Origin: Methanosarcina flavescens
GTDB lineage: Archaea; Halobacteriota; Methanosarcinia; Methanosarcinales; Methanosarcinaceae
Direction: 5' to 3'
DNA: 64,000 nucleotides
Assembly: GCF_001304615.2 (NCBI RefSeq)
Contig: NZ_CP032683.1
Location: forward strand, 1,922,001-1,986,000
Positions within the stretch are counted from its first letter, which is position 1, and every line of letters starts with the position of its first letter. The notes below the pieces were generated by a model. It searched no databases. It was not told where the DNA came from and saw only the letters and a program-made list of their open reading frames with translations. Below, piece by piece: positions 17,363 to 26,787 of this stretch. The position numbers and the translations under genes are program-made.

Positions 17363-19021
17363 GTGGTAATAACGGAACCCGAGAAAATTTCCGAAGGCAG
17401 AGTTGTTGCGTTTATCGATATAGGTACTAATTCAATACGGCTTCTTCTGGTACGTATCAATCCCAATGGGTCTTACTTTCCCCTAACCAAGCAGAAGGAA
17501 ACAGTCAGGCTTGGGGATCAAGGATTCATAGACCGGATTCTGCAGCCTAAAGCGATAGAACGCGCAGTTGTTGTCTGTAAAAAGTTCATGGAACTTGCCA
17601 GGGCTTACAGGGCAGAGGAAATTATAGCTGTGGCAACCTCAGCAACGCGGGATGCAAGCAATAAAGTTCAGCTTCTTGAAATGCTGAAAAGGGAGGCAAA
17701 CCTGGAAGTCTGTCCAATTTCCGGAACAGAAGAAGCTCGCCTCATTTACCTCGGGGTTTCAAGCGGGCTCAGACTTGGGAGCTCAAAAGCTCTGTTCATA
17801 GATATCGGAGGTGGGAGCACTGAATTATCAATAGGGGATCAGACCCGATGTTATTCTCTTTACTCCCTTAACCTTGGATCCATCAGGTTGACAAATATGT
17901 TTTTACCGGATGAAACGGGGCCTGTTTCCGAGGAACAATATGAGCGGATTAAAGAATACGTCCGTCATAAGCTTGTAGATGTAACAAAAGATCTTTCCAG
18001 GCACAGCGTAAACTGTTCTATTGGAAGCTCGGGAACAATTGAAAACCTTGCTAGGATCGCTTTTGTCTACCTGCACAAAACATCCCATGAAAACTTTGAG
18101 AAACTCGAATATGAAGACCTTAGGAAAATAGTCAGGGCAATGTGTGCTATACCTCTTGAAGAGCGGCGCAAATTCCCAGGAATTAATGCACAAAGAGCTG
18201 ATATTATAATTGCGGGGGCTGCAATTATTGAAACTTTCATGGAAGAGTTTGGGCTTTCAGAAATTAGAGTAAGCAAACGCGGGCTTCGGGAAGGGCTGCT
18301 TGTAGATTATATATCAAAGAGCGAATTCTCCTATATGATTACGCAGATGTCGGTAAGAAAACGCAGCATCATGCAGCTTGGACTTACCTGCAACTTCGAT
18401 GATGAACATGCCCATACAGTAACCAGGCTTGCCCTTGAACTTTTTGACAGCATTCAAGCGCTTGGGATTTACGAGTTCAGGGCAGGGGAAAGAGAACTTC
18501 TTGAGTATGGCTCAACCCTGCATGACATAGGAACTTTCCTATCATATGATACCCATCAAGCACATGCTTATCACCTCATACGGGCGAGCAATCTTCCGGG
18601 TTTCCAGCCTGAAGAAATCGAAATAATAGCGAACCTTGCCTACTTCCACAGGAAAAGCACTCCTAAGAAGAAACACCCCAATCTCATCGGGCTTAACAAA
18701 GAAGTAATAAAAAGCATCAGGATTCTGAGTGCCCTGCTCCGCATTGCCGAAGGTCTGGATCGCTCGCATAATGGAATTATTTCCCACGTTCGGTTTTATC
18801 TTGCTTCTACAGACAGCCTGGTGCTTGAGATGCACGCTCAAAGGGAGTGTCAGTTAGAGATCTGGGAGGTAGAGAAACAGAAAAAGTACTTCAAAAAAAT
18901 ATTCGGGTATAATCTTCAATCTAAAGTTATTATAAAACGGGATGAAAGCGTTCCCTTAGTCCTTGAAGGAAGTGCTGAACTTGAGGAAACCTCGGGAGTT
19001 GAGGTATCTTCAAAAAGTTAA
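17363..19021 (+). CDS. ppx: Exopolyphosphatase, Ppx/GppA family with C-terminal HD domain
   Basis: 552 residues. Removes terminal phosphate from polyphosphate (or from pppGpp in GppA relatives). The ASKHA phosphate-binding loops are AFIDIGTNS at 16-24 and FIDIGGGSTELS near 147. The C-terminal half is an HD-type domain with LHDIG near residue 387 and a conserved HRK later. The GTG start is supported by AGGG 7 nt upstream. It converges on the CYTH-CHAD gene, whose middle domain resembles this HD domain. Absence of a (p)ppGpp system in archaea favours the polyphosphate role. Confidence 0.92.
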   Translation: MVITEPEKISEGRVVAFIDIGTNSIRLLLVRINPNGSYFPLTKQKETVRLGDQGFIDRILQPKAIERAVVVCKKFMELARAYRAEEIIAVATSATRDASNKVQLLEMLKREANLEVCPISGTEEARLIYLGVSSGLRLGSSKALFIDIGGGSTELSIGDQTRCYSLYSLNLGSIRLTNMFLPDETGPVSEEQYERIKEYVRHKLVDVTKDLSRHSVNCSIGSSGTIENLARIAFVYLHKTSHENFEKLEYEDLRKIVRAMCAIPLEERRKFPGINAQRADIIIAGAAIIETFMEEFGLSEIRVSKRGLREGLLVDYISKSEFSYMITQMSVRKRSIMQLGLTCNFDDEHAHTVTRLALELFDSIQALGIYEFRAGERELLEYGSTLHDIGTFLSYDTHQAHAYHLIRASNLPGFQPEEIEIIANLAYFHRKSTPKKKHPNLIGLNKEVIKSIRILSALLRIAEGLDRSHNGIISHVRFYLASTDSLVLEMHAQRECQLEIWEVEKQKKYFKKIFGYNLQSKVIIKRDESVPLVLEGSAELEETSGVEVSSKS

Positions 19022-19077
19022 TCAACAGGTTTTCAACTAAAATAAATGAGTTATCGAATTAATATACATCTATCGCG

Positions 19078-21771
19078 TTAATAGAGATTTTTTATTGCAC
19101 TTTCAATCCGTTCCCTGAAGTTTCCATTTCTTACCCTTTTCCAGGCTTCGGGAAAGGTGTTAAGTAATGTTTGGAGTTCTTCCTCCCTGTACGCTAGATA
19201 GGCTTCTATTCCTTCTGCGCCTGCAGGGAACTTCTTTTTTCCTGAATTTTTCTCATTTTCGGCAGAGCCCCATTCCCCGGTTCTCAGGTAAGAACTCAGC
19301 AGATCAACTGCAATCACCGCATCGTGAAGATTTCCAAGGTGATCCTGAAAGGTTTTAAGCTCCCTAATCAGGTTTTTTATATCCTCCCCAAGTACACTCT
19401 CAAAAAATTCGAGGGTATAACGCATTTCCTTAGCTGCAATCCTGAGCCTGTGCAGGCGTTCAACAGGAAGATAAGGCCCTTCTACCCATTCGGAGTAAGC
19501 ACTGATATCTGCTAAACGTGCATAAAGGATAGACGGAAGAACATCTTTTACCCTGTGTGGCAAAGCGTCATGTTTTTCGTTAGTTACAGGACGGATCAAG
19601 CTTTCTGGAGAGGCAAGTGCATCCGAAAACTCCTTCTTGAAAGTCCGGTATTTTTCGCTTTCAAGATAATCAAGCATATTTTTCCTGGCTTTTTTTCGCT
19701 CGTCGGCAAGCACTGCAAAAAGCGGGTCCAGATCATGCTCATGTCTAGGAGGAAGGGTTTTCAGGTATTCTTCGGTTTTTTCGCGGAAAACGTCGAGATC
19801 CCTGACTTTTCCAAGTGAACTAAGGGTCCTTCTGAGTCCTTTGAGGTGAGGTTCAAGCTGTCTGGAATCAAGATAAGTCTCAAAAACCTTTGCTGCCGCT
19901 CTCATCCTGCGGACTGCGACCCTCATGTTGTGTAGTTTTTCAATATCTTTTCCTTTTACAGTTCCTCCCTCATAGGAGAGCATGCTGGAAAATTGATAAG
20001 AAAGTATCCTGCAGGCAAGCCCTGCCATAGAGTCAGCAGGTTTGACAGTTATCTCTGCAGGTGGTCTGCACTTTCTCTTTTCTTGTTTCTTTTCCTTTTC
20101 ATCTTGTTTTCCTTCTGTTTTTCTCTCTTCTAGCTTTTTCTCTTCTCTGGATTGCTTCTTTTCTGTCTTTTTCTTTTCTCTGGATTGACTTTTCTCTGTT
20201 TTTTTCTCCTTTCCAGCTGGTTTCTTTGTTCCTATTTCCTTTGTTTCGGATTTACTTCCGTCCAGGGGTTCTTCTTCCTCAGTAATCTGAGAAAATATAA
20301 TTTTGCTTCCATAGAGAAATTTCCAGAATTTACTTTTCGCCTCAAACTTTTTTGCAGCTTTTTCAGTTATAGTTCCTGTTATTTCTATTTCCAGAGCGTC
20401 TTTAAGCTGCCTTGTCTTTATAGGTCGGGCATCGGAAGCTTCGAGAAGGGTTGCAATTGACATAATGGCTGCAAGCACCAGGGCTTTACTTTGGAAATCG
20501 GGGGGCAGCTTCGTATGGAAACCTTTAAAGACTGAGTTTAGATCTTTTTCGTTTAAACATGAATCCTGAATCTCAGCGATCAGGGCGAGCATTAAATTCT
20601 CGTGGAGCCTGAGTCCTTTTATGGAGTGAGTCATGAAGATTTCCCTGTTTATACGGGCGCTCTCTTCGGGAAAGCTTGAGTTACCCGCATCCTTCAGGAG
20701 AGCTGCAAGCCCGAGGAGCTTTCTCTCATCCTGTCCAAGTCCGTGGTATAAAAGCAGCTCATCAAAAAGTGTAAGAGCATATTCCCTGGTTTTTTCTGCC
20801 CTGATTTTATTTATCCCATAATACTCAAGCAGGCTTTCAGTGTCCCATTGCTTAAACTCTATTGCTTTCTTTTCATCTCTCAAAACAAAGTTTTCTCCGG
20901 ATTGGAGATGGAACTCACGGTCTTTTTCTTTATATGTGGCAAAAGGAAAAATAGAAAGCCTCTTTTCTTTAAATTTTGAGTGCAGGGCTTTGATTTCACC
21001 TTGAGAGACATTTAGAAGCCTGCTGAGCTCTTCGCAGTTCTGTCCCCTGTCGAGCCCTGTTAAAATTTGAGCCTGCTTTCCATATACGTTTTTCTGGCCT
21101 GCAAGCTGTGAGCAAAAAGCCTTTTCTCTCAAACTAAGCAAGGTTTTCTCAGGAAGATTTTCCATGAAAAGAAAGGCTCTCTCGAACTTGGAAAAAGGGC
21201 TTTCTGTCAGGTTATAGTGCTTGAGCAGGAAATTCCGTATACTCTCAAGATCTTCAGAGTTTCCTTCGCTTTTAAGTTCAACTTCAAATTCATTATAGTG
21301 TTTTTCTCTGCCTCCACTTCTCAGGTTTACCCTGTCCAGGTAAGCTTCTGCTACAAACCTATTCCCTATTTTTATCTGGCGTATCATCCTTTTCTGTTTG
21401 AGGGACAGAAGTGGAAAAAATTCAAGTCCTGCCGTAAGTTCCAGAACCATATTTCTGATACGGAAATCAGGACATTCGATCACGGATTTCCCCTCAGGTA
21501 GGAAACTTACATACTCCTCTCGCCTGTGAGTCCCACTTTCAAAACCTCCCAGGCTTTTAATGGTTACCCAGCTTCCCTCTTCCCCAAACGCTTTTCTTAC
21601 TCGCAGATAATAACCTGAAGCCATAATAGCCCGATTCTCAGTATCAAAGAAAACATCCTCGTTTAACTGGACTTTCGGCTCAGAAAGGGTGTATGAAGCA
21701 AGCTCAGAGAGGTTTTCTAGAGCCTGAAAATCCGCTTCTTCAATTACCAGAAACTTCGACTCTATCTCCAT
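19078..21771 (-). CDS. CYTH - degenerate HD - CHAD fusion protein, polyphosphate-related
   Basis: 897 residues. An N-terminal CYTH triphosphate-tunnel domain (about 1-195) carries the ExExK signature at E2/E4/K6. A helix-turn-helix-like segment (CEELSRLLNVSQGEIKAL, near 245) follows, then a region (about 320-490) similar in layout to the neighbouring Ppx HD domain but with LLKDAG where Ppx has LHDIG, so the metal His is lost. A Lys/Glu linker (about 505-580) joins it to a C-terminal CHAD domain (about 590-890) with basic helices such as MRVAVRRMRAAAKVF. CHAD domains bind polyphosphate; CYTH domains hydrolyse or bind triphosphates. A sensor, carrier or processing enzyme of polyphosphate is inferred. 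Confidence 0.85.
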   Translation of the reverse strand: MEIESKFLVIEEADFQALENLSELASYTLSEPKVQLNEDVFFDTENRAIMASGYYLRVRKAFGEEGSWVTIKSLGGFESGTHRREEYVSFLPEGKSVIECPDFRIRNMVLELTAGLEFFPLLSLKQKRMIRQIKIGNRFVAEAYLDRVNLRSGGREKHYNEFEVELKSEGNSEDLESIRNFLLKHYNLTESPFSKFERAFLFMENLPEKTLLSLREKAFCSQLAGQKNVYGKQAQILTGLDRGQNCEELSRLLNVSQGEIKALHSKFKEKRLSIFPFATYKEKDREFHLQSGENFVLRDEKKAIEFKQWDTESLLEYYGINKIRAEKTREYALTLFDELLLYHGLGQDERKLLGLAALLKDAGNSSFPEESARINREIFMTHSIKGLRLHENLMLALIAEIQDSCLNEKDLNSVFKGFHTKLPPDFQSKALVLAAIMSIATLLEASDARPIKTRQLKDALEIEITGTITEKAAKKFEAKSKFWKFLYGSKIIFSQITEEEEPLDGSKSETKEIGTKKPAGKEKKTEKSQSREKKKTEKKQSREEKKLEERKTEGKQDEKEKKQEKRKCRPPAEITVKPADSMAGLACRILSYQFSSMLSYEGGTVKGKDIEKLHNMRVAVRRMRAAAKVFETYLDSRQLEPHLKGLRRTLSSLGKVRDLDVFREKTEEYLKTLPPRHEHDLDPLFAVLADERKKARKNMLDYLESEKYRTFKKEFSDALASPESLIRPVTNEKHDALPHRVKDVLPSILYARLADISAYSEWVEGPYLPVERLHRLRIAAKEMRYTLEFFESVLGEDIKNLIRELKTFQDHLGNLHDAVIAVDLLSSYLRTGEWGSAENEKNSGKKKFPAGAEGIEAYLAYREEELQTLLNTFPEAWKRVRNGNFRERIESAIKNLY

Positions 21772-22397
21772 AATTATTCTCTTCCGCCCGAGATGCCGCC
21801 CGGGTTAAGATTAAGTTAATACATAGACGTATGTTTAAAACTGCGGTAGGTTGGTTAAGATATTATAGATCTCAGGGCTTCTACATAGCTATTTTAAGTT
21901 ATTTTTTGATTCTTTGAATTATTTTTTCAGTTATTCCCTGTAATAACTGCTCAAATCCTTATAAACAAATCTAGTGTTATTCTTTCTATCTGTTGGAAGC
22001 AATTAATTCACGGCATTTCCTGTTGAACCTTTAGTTGATTCTACGGCTCAATAGCTATAATGAATGAAAATTCAAAAAAGCTAAACGTAGTAAAGCATAT
22101 CTATTAAAAATTTAAAAAAGGCTATATATTTATCAATCCTTAAGCTTCTAAAGAGTAAATTCGCTCATAATTAACTTATTATCTTGATTAAATAAAGTCA
22201 AAATATATTAAGTCAAATTAGAATATTTTAAGCCCTTGCTAGATATTATTACGTTTAAAATTAGTAGGGATTCATCAATCCATAATGGAGAATTATCTTA
22301 TTAAGATCTATAAAATATCCATGTGAAGCGCAGCCAGTGGAACTTGTTGAGTAGTGGAATTTGTTGAGAGATAACCATTACTGAAGAAAAAGAAATT
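21772..22397. other. AT-rich gap with a 17-bp tandem duplication
   Basis: No gene is supported here. A 17-bp unit (CAGTGGAACTTGTTGAG) at 22335-22351 is repeated directly at 22352-22368 with two changes. A TATA-like GCTATATATTTATC lies near 22119. The region precedes an AT-rich insert and may mark its left boundary. Confidence 0.4.
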
Positions 22398-22583
22398 TTG
22401 GATTTGTATGCTGGTGTAATTGATGATAAACCGGATTTAAAAACAGTAGATCTAAATGGAAATGAATATTCGAAAAACTATACGTTCCCAGACTGGGGGT
22501 CGATAAAAATAGGTGGGTTGGTAAAAACTGAACTAAATCCACACGGTATCTGGTATGATAGCAAAATGAGGCAGATAATATGA
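22398..22583 (+). CDS. Short ORF coupled to the methyltransferase, possibly a 3-prime gene remnant
   Basis: 61 codons from a TTG; the frame is open 10 codons further upstream without a better start. It ends in TGA overlapping the next ATG (ATGA), the signature of translational coupling. The acidic sequence (DLYAGVIDDKPDLKTV, then FPDWGSIKIGG) was not recognised. The lack of a convincing start and ribosome site suggests the C-terminal stub of a larger lost gene. Confidence 0.4.
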   Translation: MDLYAGVIDDKPDLKTVDLNGNEYSKNYTFPDWGSIKIGGLVKTELNPHGIWYDSKMRQII

Positions 22584-23314
22584 TAAGCAAGGAGTGCGCA
22601 AAAATATATGCAAATGTATATAGTGCATACATGTATGCAAAATTAAAAACCCTTGGCCCTATAGTGGTCGCGAGTACAAAGCTAGGGATCTCAAATCACG
22701 GATTTGATTGCCCTGTGTGCGGGTACAGCGGTCCCTTTTTAAATATCCGAAGGAAAAACGCATCCTGCCCACAATGTGGTTCTGCTGAAAGACATCGCCT
22801 TCAATTTCTTGTGGTTCAAAAGTTGCAGAAAAGATATGATTTTTCAAAGATGGCTATGCTGCATGTGGCTCCTGAACAATGTTTCTATAAATTGTTTAAA
22901 AAACAGTTTGCAAAATATACAACAATTGATATAGAAAAAAAGGAAAATATAGATTATCAAGCAGATCTTTGCGACCTTCCATTTGAAAACAGTTCTTATG
23001 ATTGCGTTTTTGCATCTCATGTACTTGAACATATCAAAGAAGATAGAAAAGCCATTTCTGAGATAAGGAGGGTATTGAAGCCTGGTGGTTTTGCTATTCT
23101 CCCTGTCCCAGTAACAGTACAAAAAACAATTGAATATCCAGAGCCAAATCCATATGAAGCGTATCATGTAAGGGCGCCAGGGTTTGATTACTTAGATAGA
23201 TATTTAGAATATTTTTCGCGTTTGAAAACGTGGAGTTCTGAAGACTTCTCAAAGAGATATCAATTATATGCTGGAGAAAAAATTGTTGAGTATACCCCTG
23301 TTTGTTTCGTTTAA
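22580..23314 (+). CDS. Zinc-ribbon class I SAM-dependent methyltransferase
   Basis: 244 residues. An N-terminal rubredoxin-like zinc ribbon (CPVCG near 45, CPQCG near 62) precedes a methyltransferase-11-type domain: the acidic end of strand 2 is in TTIDIEKK, then DLCDLPF, and HVLEHIKEDRKA with an RRVLKPGG segment, the standard motif after the active-site strand. Such proteins are common in cell-surface polysaccharide and lipid-modification loci; the acceptor is unknown. Local DNA is more AT-rich than the flanking housekeeping genes, and the gene stands between an intergenic repeat and a folded element, which suggests lateral acquisition. Confidence 0.75.
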   Translation: MISKECAKIYANVYSAYMYAKLKTLGPIVVASTKLGISNHGFDCPVCGYSGPFLNIRRKNASCPQCGSAERHRLQFLVVQKLQKRYDFSKMAMLHVAPEQCFYKLFKKQFAKYTTIDIEKKENIDYQADLCDLPFENSSYDCVFASHVLEHIKEDRKAISEIRRVLKPGGFAILPVPVTVQKTIEYPEPNPYEAYHVRAPGFDYLDRYLEYFSRLKTWSSEDFSKRYQLYAGEKIVEYTPVCFV

Positions 23315-23327
23315 TGTGATTGAGTTT

Positions 23328-23398
23328 ATACGACAAAAGAATGGAGGAGGGTATACTCCCTTCTTAAACGGCCTGTGCAGGCCAGTAATCAGTCGTAT
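23328..23398. repeat. Three-way-junction-like inverted-repeat element before cdc6
   Basis: Outer arms ATACGAC 23328-23334 and GTCGTAT 23392-23398 close a stem. Inside are two hairpins: AAGAA.GGAG / CTCC.TTCTT (23337-23365) and GGCCT / AGGCC (23370-23383). The fold is compact and the only GC-rich patch in the gap between the methyltransferase and cdc6. Possible roles: terminator, mobile-element end, or a replication-linked site. Confidence 0.5.
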
Positions 23399-23583
23399 CA
23401 GATGTTGGAGCGATTCACAAGTTTTTATTTCCTGCCCCTTTGATTCATTAAGCTTTGTTCCAGCTAAAAACACTTTCAAAACCCTGCGCATTTAACGTTA
23501 CTGAGCTCTATTGCCAAACTTTCAATATAACTAAGCTTTTCAACTATTAATAACAGATTAACTAAACTATGGAGTAACTTCCC

Positions 23584-24702
23584 TTGACAGGTAATGATAT
23601 ACTACTTTGGGATGAGACCCTATTTAAGGACCCCTCCGTGCTTGAGCCTGATTATCTTCCTGATTATTTTCCTCATAGGGAATCCCAGTTGAATGCGCTC
23701 AAATTCGCGCTCAAGCCAGCCCTGCGCGGTATGCGACCTTTGAATTGTTTGCTTGTAGGTCCTCCCGGAACAGGAAAAACCAGTGCGGTTATGAAGATAT
23801 TCAGGGAAGTTGAAGCCCATGCACCTGGTGTCGTTACCGTTAAAGTTAACTGCCAGATTGATTCCACACGTTTTGCGGTAATATCCAGAATTTACAGGAA
23901 GCTTTTTGGAATTTCTCCTCCCAACTCGGGAGTTGCATTCAGAAAGATCTTTGAAACTGTTGTTAATTTCCTTGTTTCTTCAGAAAAAGTTCTGATTGTT
24001 GCTCTGGACGACCTCAACTATCTCTGCTACGAAGGGCATGCCAATGAAGTGATGTACTCACTTTTAAGGGCACATGAACAGTACCCTGGAGCAAAGATAG
24101 GAGTAATCGGGATTGTAAATGATGCCTCAGATCTTTACTGCCTGGATTCCAGGGTTAATTCGGTTTTCCTGCCTGAAGACATTCCTTTTCCGAGATATGG
24201 AAGTGCTGAGATTCTTGACATTCTAAAAGATCGCACAAAGTACGGCTTTTATCCCAAGGTAATTTCTGATGAACTGCTGGAGCTTATCGTCTCGTATGTA
24301 GAAAGGACTGGAGACCTCAGGGTTGGAATTGACCTCCTCAAACGTTCTGGTTTTAATGCTGAGCGCAGGGGAAGTCGCACAATCTCTTCTGAAGATGTGG
24401 AAAAAGCTTACGAAGCATCCAAGCTGCTTCATCTCTGCAGGAGTATAAGCCTCCTGTCTGATCCCGAAAAGCGCCTGCTCGAATTAATAGCAAGAAAAGG
24501 AGAAATCCAGGCGGGTGAGCTTTACAAAGCTTTCCGTGAATTAACGCAGCTAGGATACACACGTTTTTATGGAATTGTCAACAGACTTCAGGTGCTTAAT
24601 TACATAGATGCGGATTTTACAGGCAAGGGACAGAGAGGCAGGACAAGAATTATAAAAACAAAATTTGAGGCTGAGGATGTTCTTAACTGCCTTGAAAAAT
24701 AG
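23584..24702 (+). CDS. cdc6: ORC1-type replication initiator Cdc6/Orc1
   Basis: 372 residues. AAA+ ATPase that marks origins and loads MCM. Walker A GPPGTGKT is near residue 60, Walker B-type LIVALDD near 141, and the C-terminal winged helix spans about 290-365 (FYGIVNRLQVL). TTG start with GGAG 9 nt upstream. The TAG stop is followed directly by TAA, a backup against amber readthrough. The divergence in sensor regions fits the second Cdc6 paralogue of Methanosarcina rather than the canonical Cdc6-1, but I cannot rank them without alignment. No clear origin-recognition-box array is seen next to it. Confidence 0.88.
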   Translation: MTGNDILLWDETLFKDPSVLEPDYLPDYFPHRESQLNALKFALKPALRGMRPLNCLLVGPPGTGKTSAVMKIFREVEAHAPGVVTVKVNCQIDSTRFAVISRIYRKLFGISPPNSGVAFRKIFETVVNFLVSSEKVLIVALDDLNYLCYEGHANEVMYSLLRAHEQYPGAKIGVIGIVNDASDLYCLDSRVNSVFLPEDIPFPRYGSAEILDILKDRTKYGFYPKVISDELLELIVSYVERTGDLRVGIDLLKRSGFNAERRGSRTISSEDVEKAYEASKLLHLCRSISLLSDPEKRLLELIARKGEIQAGELYKAFRELTQLGYTRFYGIVNRLQVLNYIDADFTGKGQRGRTRIIKTKFEAEDVLNCLEK

Positions 24703-24828
24703 TAAGTGCAGAATTTGAATAGGAATCTCTGGATCTCAGAAAATTAAAAAGCCTGAAAAAAGGAGAGATTCACACGGATTCTGATGAGAAGCCAGAAAAG
24801 AGTTTTCAGACTTTAATTTCTGAGGGTT

Positions 24829-24862
24829 AAAAGGAGGACACGGCTTGAAAACCGTGCCTTTT
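24829..24862. terminator. Bidirectional hairpin terminator between cdc6 and the thermosome gene
   Basis: CACGG 24839-24843 pairs with CCGTG 24852-24856, extended by AAAAGG 24829-24834 with CCTTTT 24857-24862. It lies in the gap between two convergent genes, with T-rich DNA on the exit side for cdc6 transcripts. Confidence 0.6.
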
Positions 24863-24902
24863 CCTGTTTATCCCAAATTGTTTTGTGATTTATTTTTCAG
24901 GA

Positions 24903-26552
24903 TTACATCATTGGAGGCATTCCGCCGCCCATTCCACCTTGCATTCCGCCTGGCATACCACCCATTTCTTCTGGGCCTGGGGCTGCACGGGTGGAAGCTA
25001 TGACATCATCGATCCTGAGGATCATGGTTGCTGCCTCAGTAGCTGCATTGATAACCTGGGTCTTGACTCTGAGAGGTTCAACTACAAAGTCTTTCCACAT
25101 GTCAACGACTTTTCCTTCAAAAACGTTGAGTCCTGCAGTTTTTACGCCTTTCTCGTGCTGAGAGCGAAGCTCCATAAGCATATCAATGGGGTCAAGTCCT
25201 GCATTCTCTGCAAGGGTTCTTGGAATGATTTCAAGAGCTTCGGCATAGGCTTTGACTGCAAGCTGCTCTCTACCTTCGAGGGTAGCTGCATATTCCTGGA
25301 GCCTGAGTGCAACCTCAACTTCTGGGGAACCGCCGCCTGCGACGAGCTTTTCGTCCTCGATTGCAACGCCGACAACACGCAGGGCATCCTCAAGAGCGCT
25401 GTCAATGCTGTCAACTACATGCTCTGTGCCGCCACGCAGCAGGATGGTTACAGCTTTCGGGTTGTCACAACCTGTGACAAAGGTCATATTGTCGCCGCCA
25501 ATCTTCCTCTCTTCAACAAGTTCTGCATATCCGAGGTCTTCGGGAGTGATCTCGTCCATGTTGGTAATCAGTTTGCCGCCTGTTGCTCTGGCAAGCTTTT
25601 CCATGTCGCTCTTCTTAACTCTGCGTACAGCAAAGATACCTGCTTTTGCAAGGTAGTGCTGGGCAAGCTCTTCAATTCCCTTCTGGCAGAAGACAACATT
25701 TGCCCCGCTGTCGATAACCTTCTGGACGATCTTCTTGAGCATCTGCTCTTCCTGATCAAGGAAGGACTGGAGCTGGTCAGGAGAGGTTATGGAGATTTCT
25801 GCATCTACTTCGGTGTCCTTGAGTTCGATTGCGGAATTGAGAAGAAGGATTTTTGCATCCTTGATTTTTTCAGGCATGTTGGGGTGAATTCTCTCCTTAT
25901 CAATAATCATGCCCCGGATAAGCTCGGAATCCTCTACCCTGCCGCCGACCTTCTTCACAACATTGATGTTGTCTTTGTCAACGCTTGCCTTTCCGTTTGT
26001 GTCCACAACGCTTGTAACGGCATCTACGGAAATCTCGGAGAGGAGCCTTTTGGAGGATTCTGCACCTTTTCCAGTCATTGCGGTTTCAGCGATGCTGATT
26101 AAAAGGTCCCGGTTAGACATCTCTACTGTCATTGCCAGGGAATTCAGGACTTCTACGGCTTTATCTGCTGCAAGCCTGTACCCTGACGCGATGATTGTCG
26201 GGTGGATTTCCTGCTCGATTAAATCTTCAGCTTTGGTTAAGAGCTGGCCTGAGACCACAGCTGCACTGGTAGTGCCGTCTCCTACTTCTTCATCCTGGGT
26301 CTTGGCTACTTCAACTACCATCTTTGCTGCAGGGTGTTCAATGTCCATCTCTTTGAGGATGGCTGCCCCATCGTTTGTAATAATCACATCACCCATGGAG
26401 TCCACGAGCATCTTATCCATGCCTTTAGGTCCAAGGGTTGTTCTAACGGCTTCGGCTACTGCCTTTGCAGCCATAATATTGTTACTCTGGGCATCCCTGC
26501 CTCTGGTTCGCTTACTTCCTTCTTTTAAAATGAATATTGGCTGACCTGCCAT
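24903..26552 (-). CDS. Thermosome subunit (group II chaperonin)
   Basis: 549 residues. ATP-driven folding chamber subunit. The N-terminus [34 protein letters not shown], the ATP-site [10 protein letters not shown] and the C-terminal Gly/Met-rich [11 protein letters not shown] tail are all diagnostic. The start ATG has GGAGG 8 nt upstream. Methanosarcina has several thermosome paralogues; which one this is cannot be told here. A strong TATA box at 26621-26630 fits high or heat-induced expression. Confidence 0.96.
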   Translation of the reverse strand: MAGQPIFILKEGSKRTRGRDAQSNNIMAAKAVAEAVRTTLGPKGMDKMLVDSMGDVIITNDGAAILKEMDIEHPAAKMVVEVAKTQDEEVGDGTTSAAVVSGQLLTKAEDLIEQEIHPTIIASGYRLAADKAVEVLNSLAMTVEMSNRDLLISIAETAMTGKGAESSKRLLSEISVDAVTSVVDTNGKASVDKDNINVVKKVGGRVEDSELIRGMIIDKERIHPNMPEKIKDAKILLLNSAIELKDTEVDAEISITSPDQLQSFLDQEEQMLKKIVQKVIDSGANVVFCQKGIEELAQHYLAKAGIFAVRRVKKSDMEKLARATGGKLITNMDEITPEDLGYAELVEERKIGGDNMTFVTGCDNPKAVTILLRGGTEHVVDSIDSALEDALRVVGVAIEDEKLVAGGGSPEVEVALRLQEYAATLEGREQLAVKAYAEALEIIPRTLAENAGLDPIDMLMELRSQHEKGVKTAGLNVFEGKVVDMWKDFVVEPLRVKTQVINAATEAATMILRIDDVIASTRAAPGPEEMGGMPGGMQGGMGGGMPPMM

Positions 26553-26620
26553 GATTTAATCCTCCATTAGTGTGAGTTTGGAATAGCTCTGATTAAAATC
26601 GCATTTTACATGTTTGTACT

Positions 26621-26630
26621 TCTATATAAA
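26621..26630 (-). promoter_or_regulatory. Thermosome promoter TATA box
   Basis: Minus-strand TTTATATAGA, about 70 bp upstream of the ATG, giving a leader of roughly 45 nt that contains the GGAGG ribosome site. Confidence 0.6.
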
Positions 26631-26787
26631 CTCATCCCATTGAAGGCTCTGAATAATATGGATTTTATTTACAGCTCCTCTCAAACAAATGTCAGGATAA
26701 AACAATCTCATATTCGGGTTTTTACAGGAAAACCATATGCATCACAAAATCTTGATTTTAAGGGTAATAGAATAATTCCATCGTTCT

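Noticed and set aside
22335-22368. CAGTGGAAC-containing tandem repeat as an origin recognition box near cdc6
   Set aside because: Only partly like the TTCCAGTGGAAAC core, just two copies, 1.2 kb from cdc6 and separated by the methyltransferase; too weak for an origin call.
24885-26102. 405-codon plus-strand open frame
   Set aside because: It lies wholly opposite the thermosome gene, and its residues follow no family pattern; long antisense frames are common in codon-biased genes.
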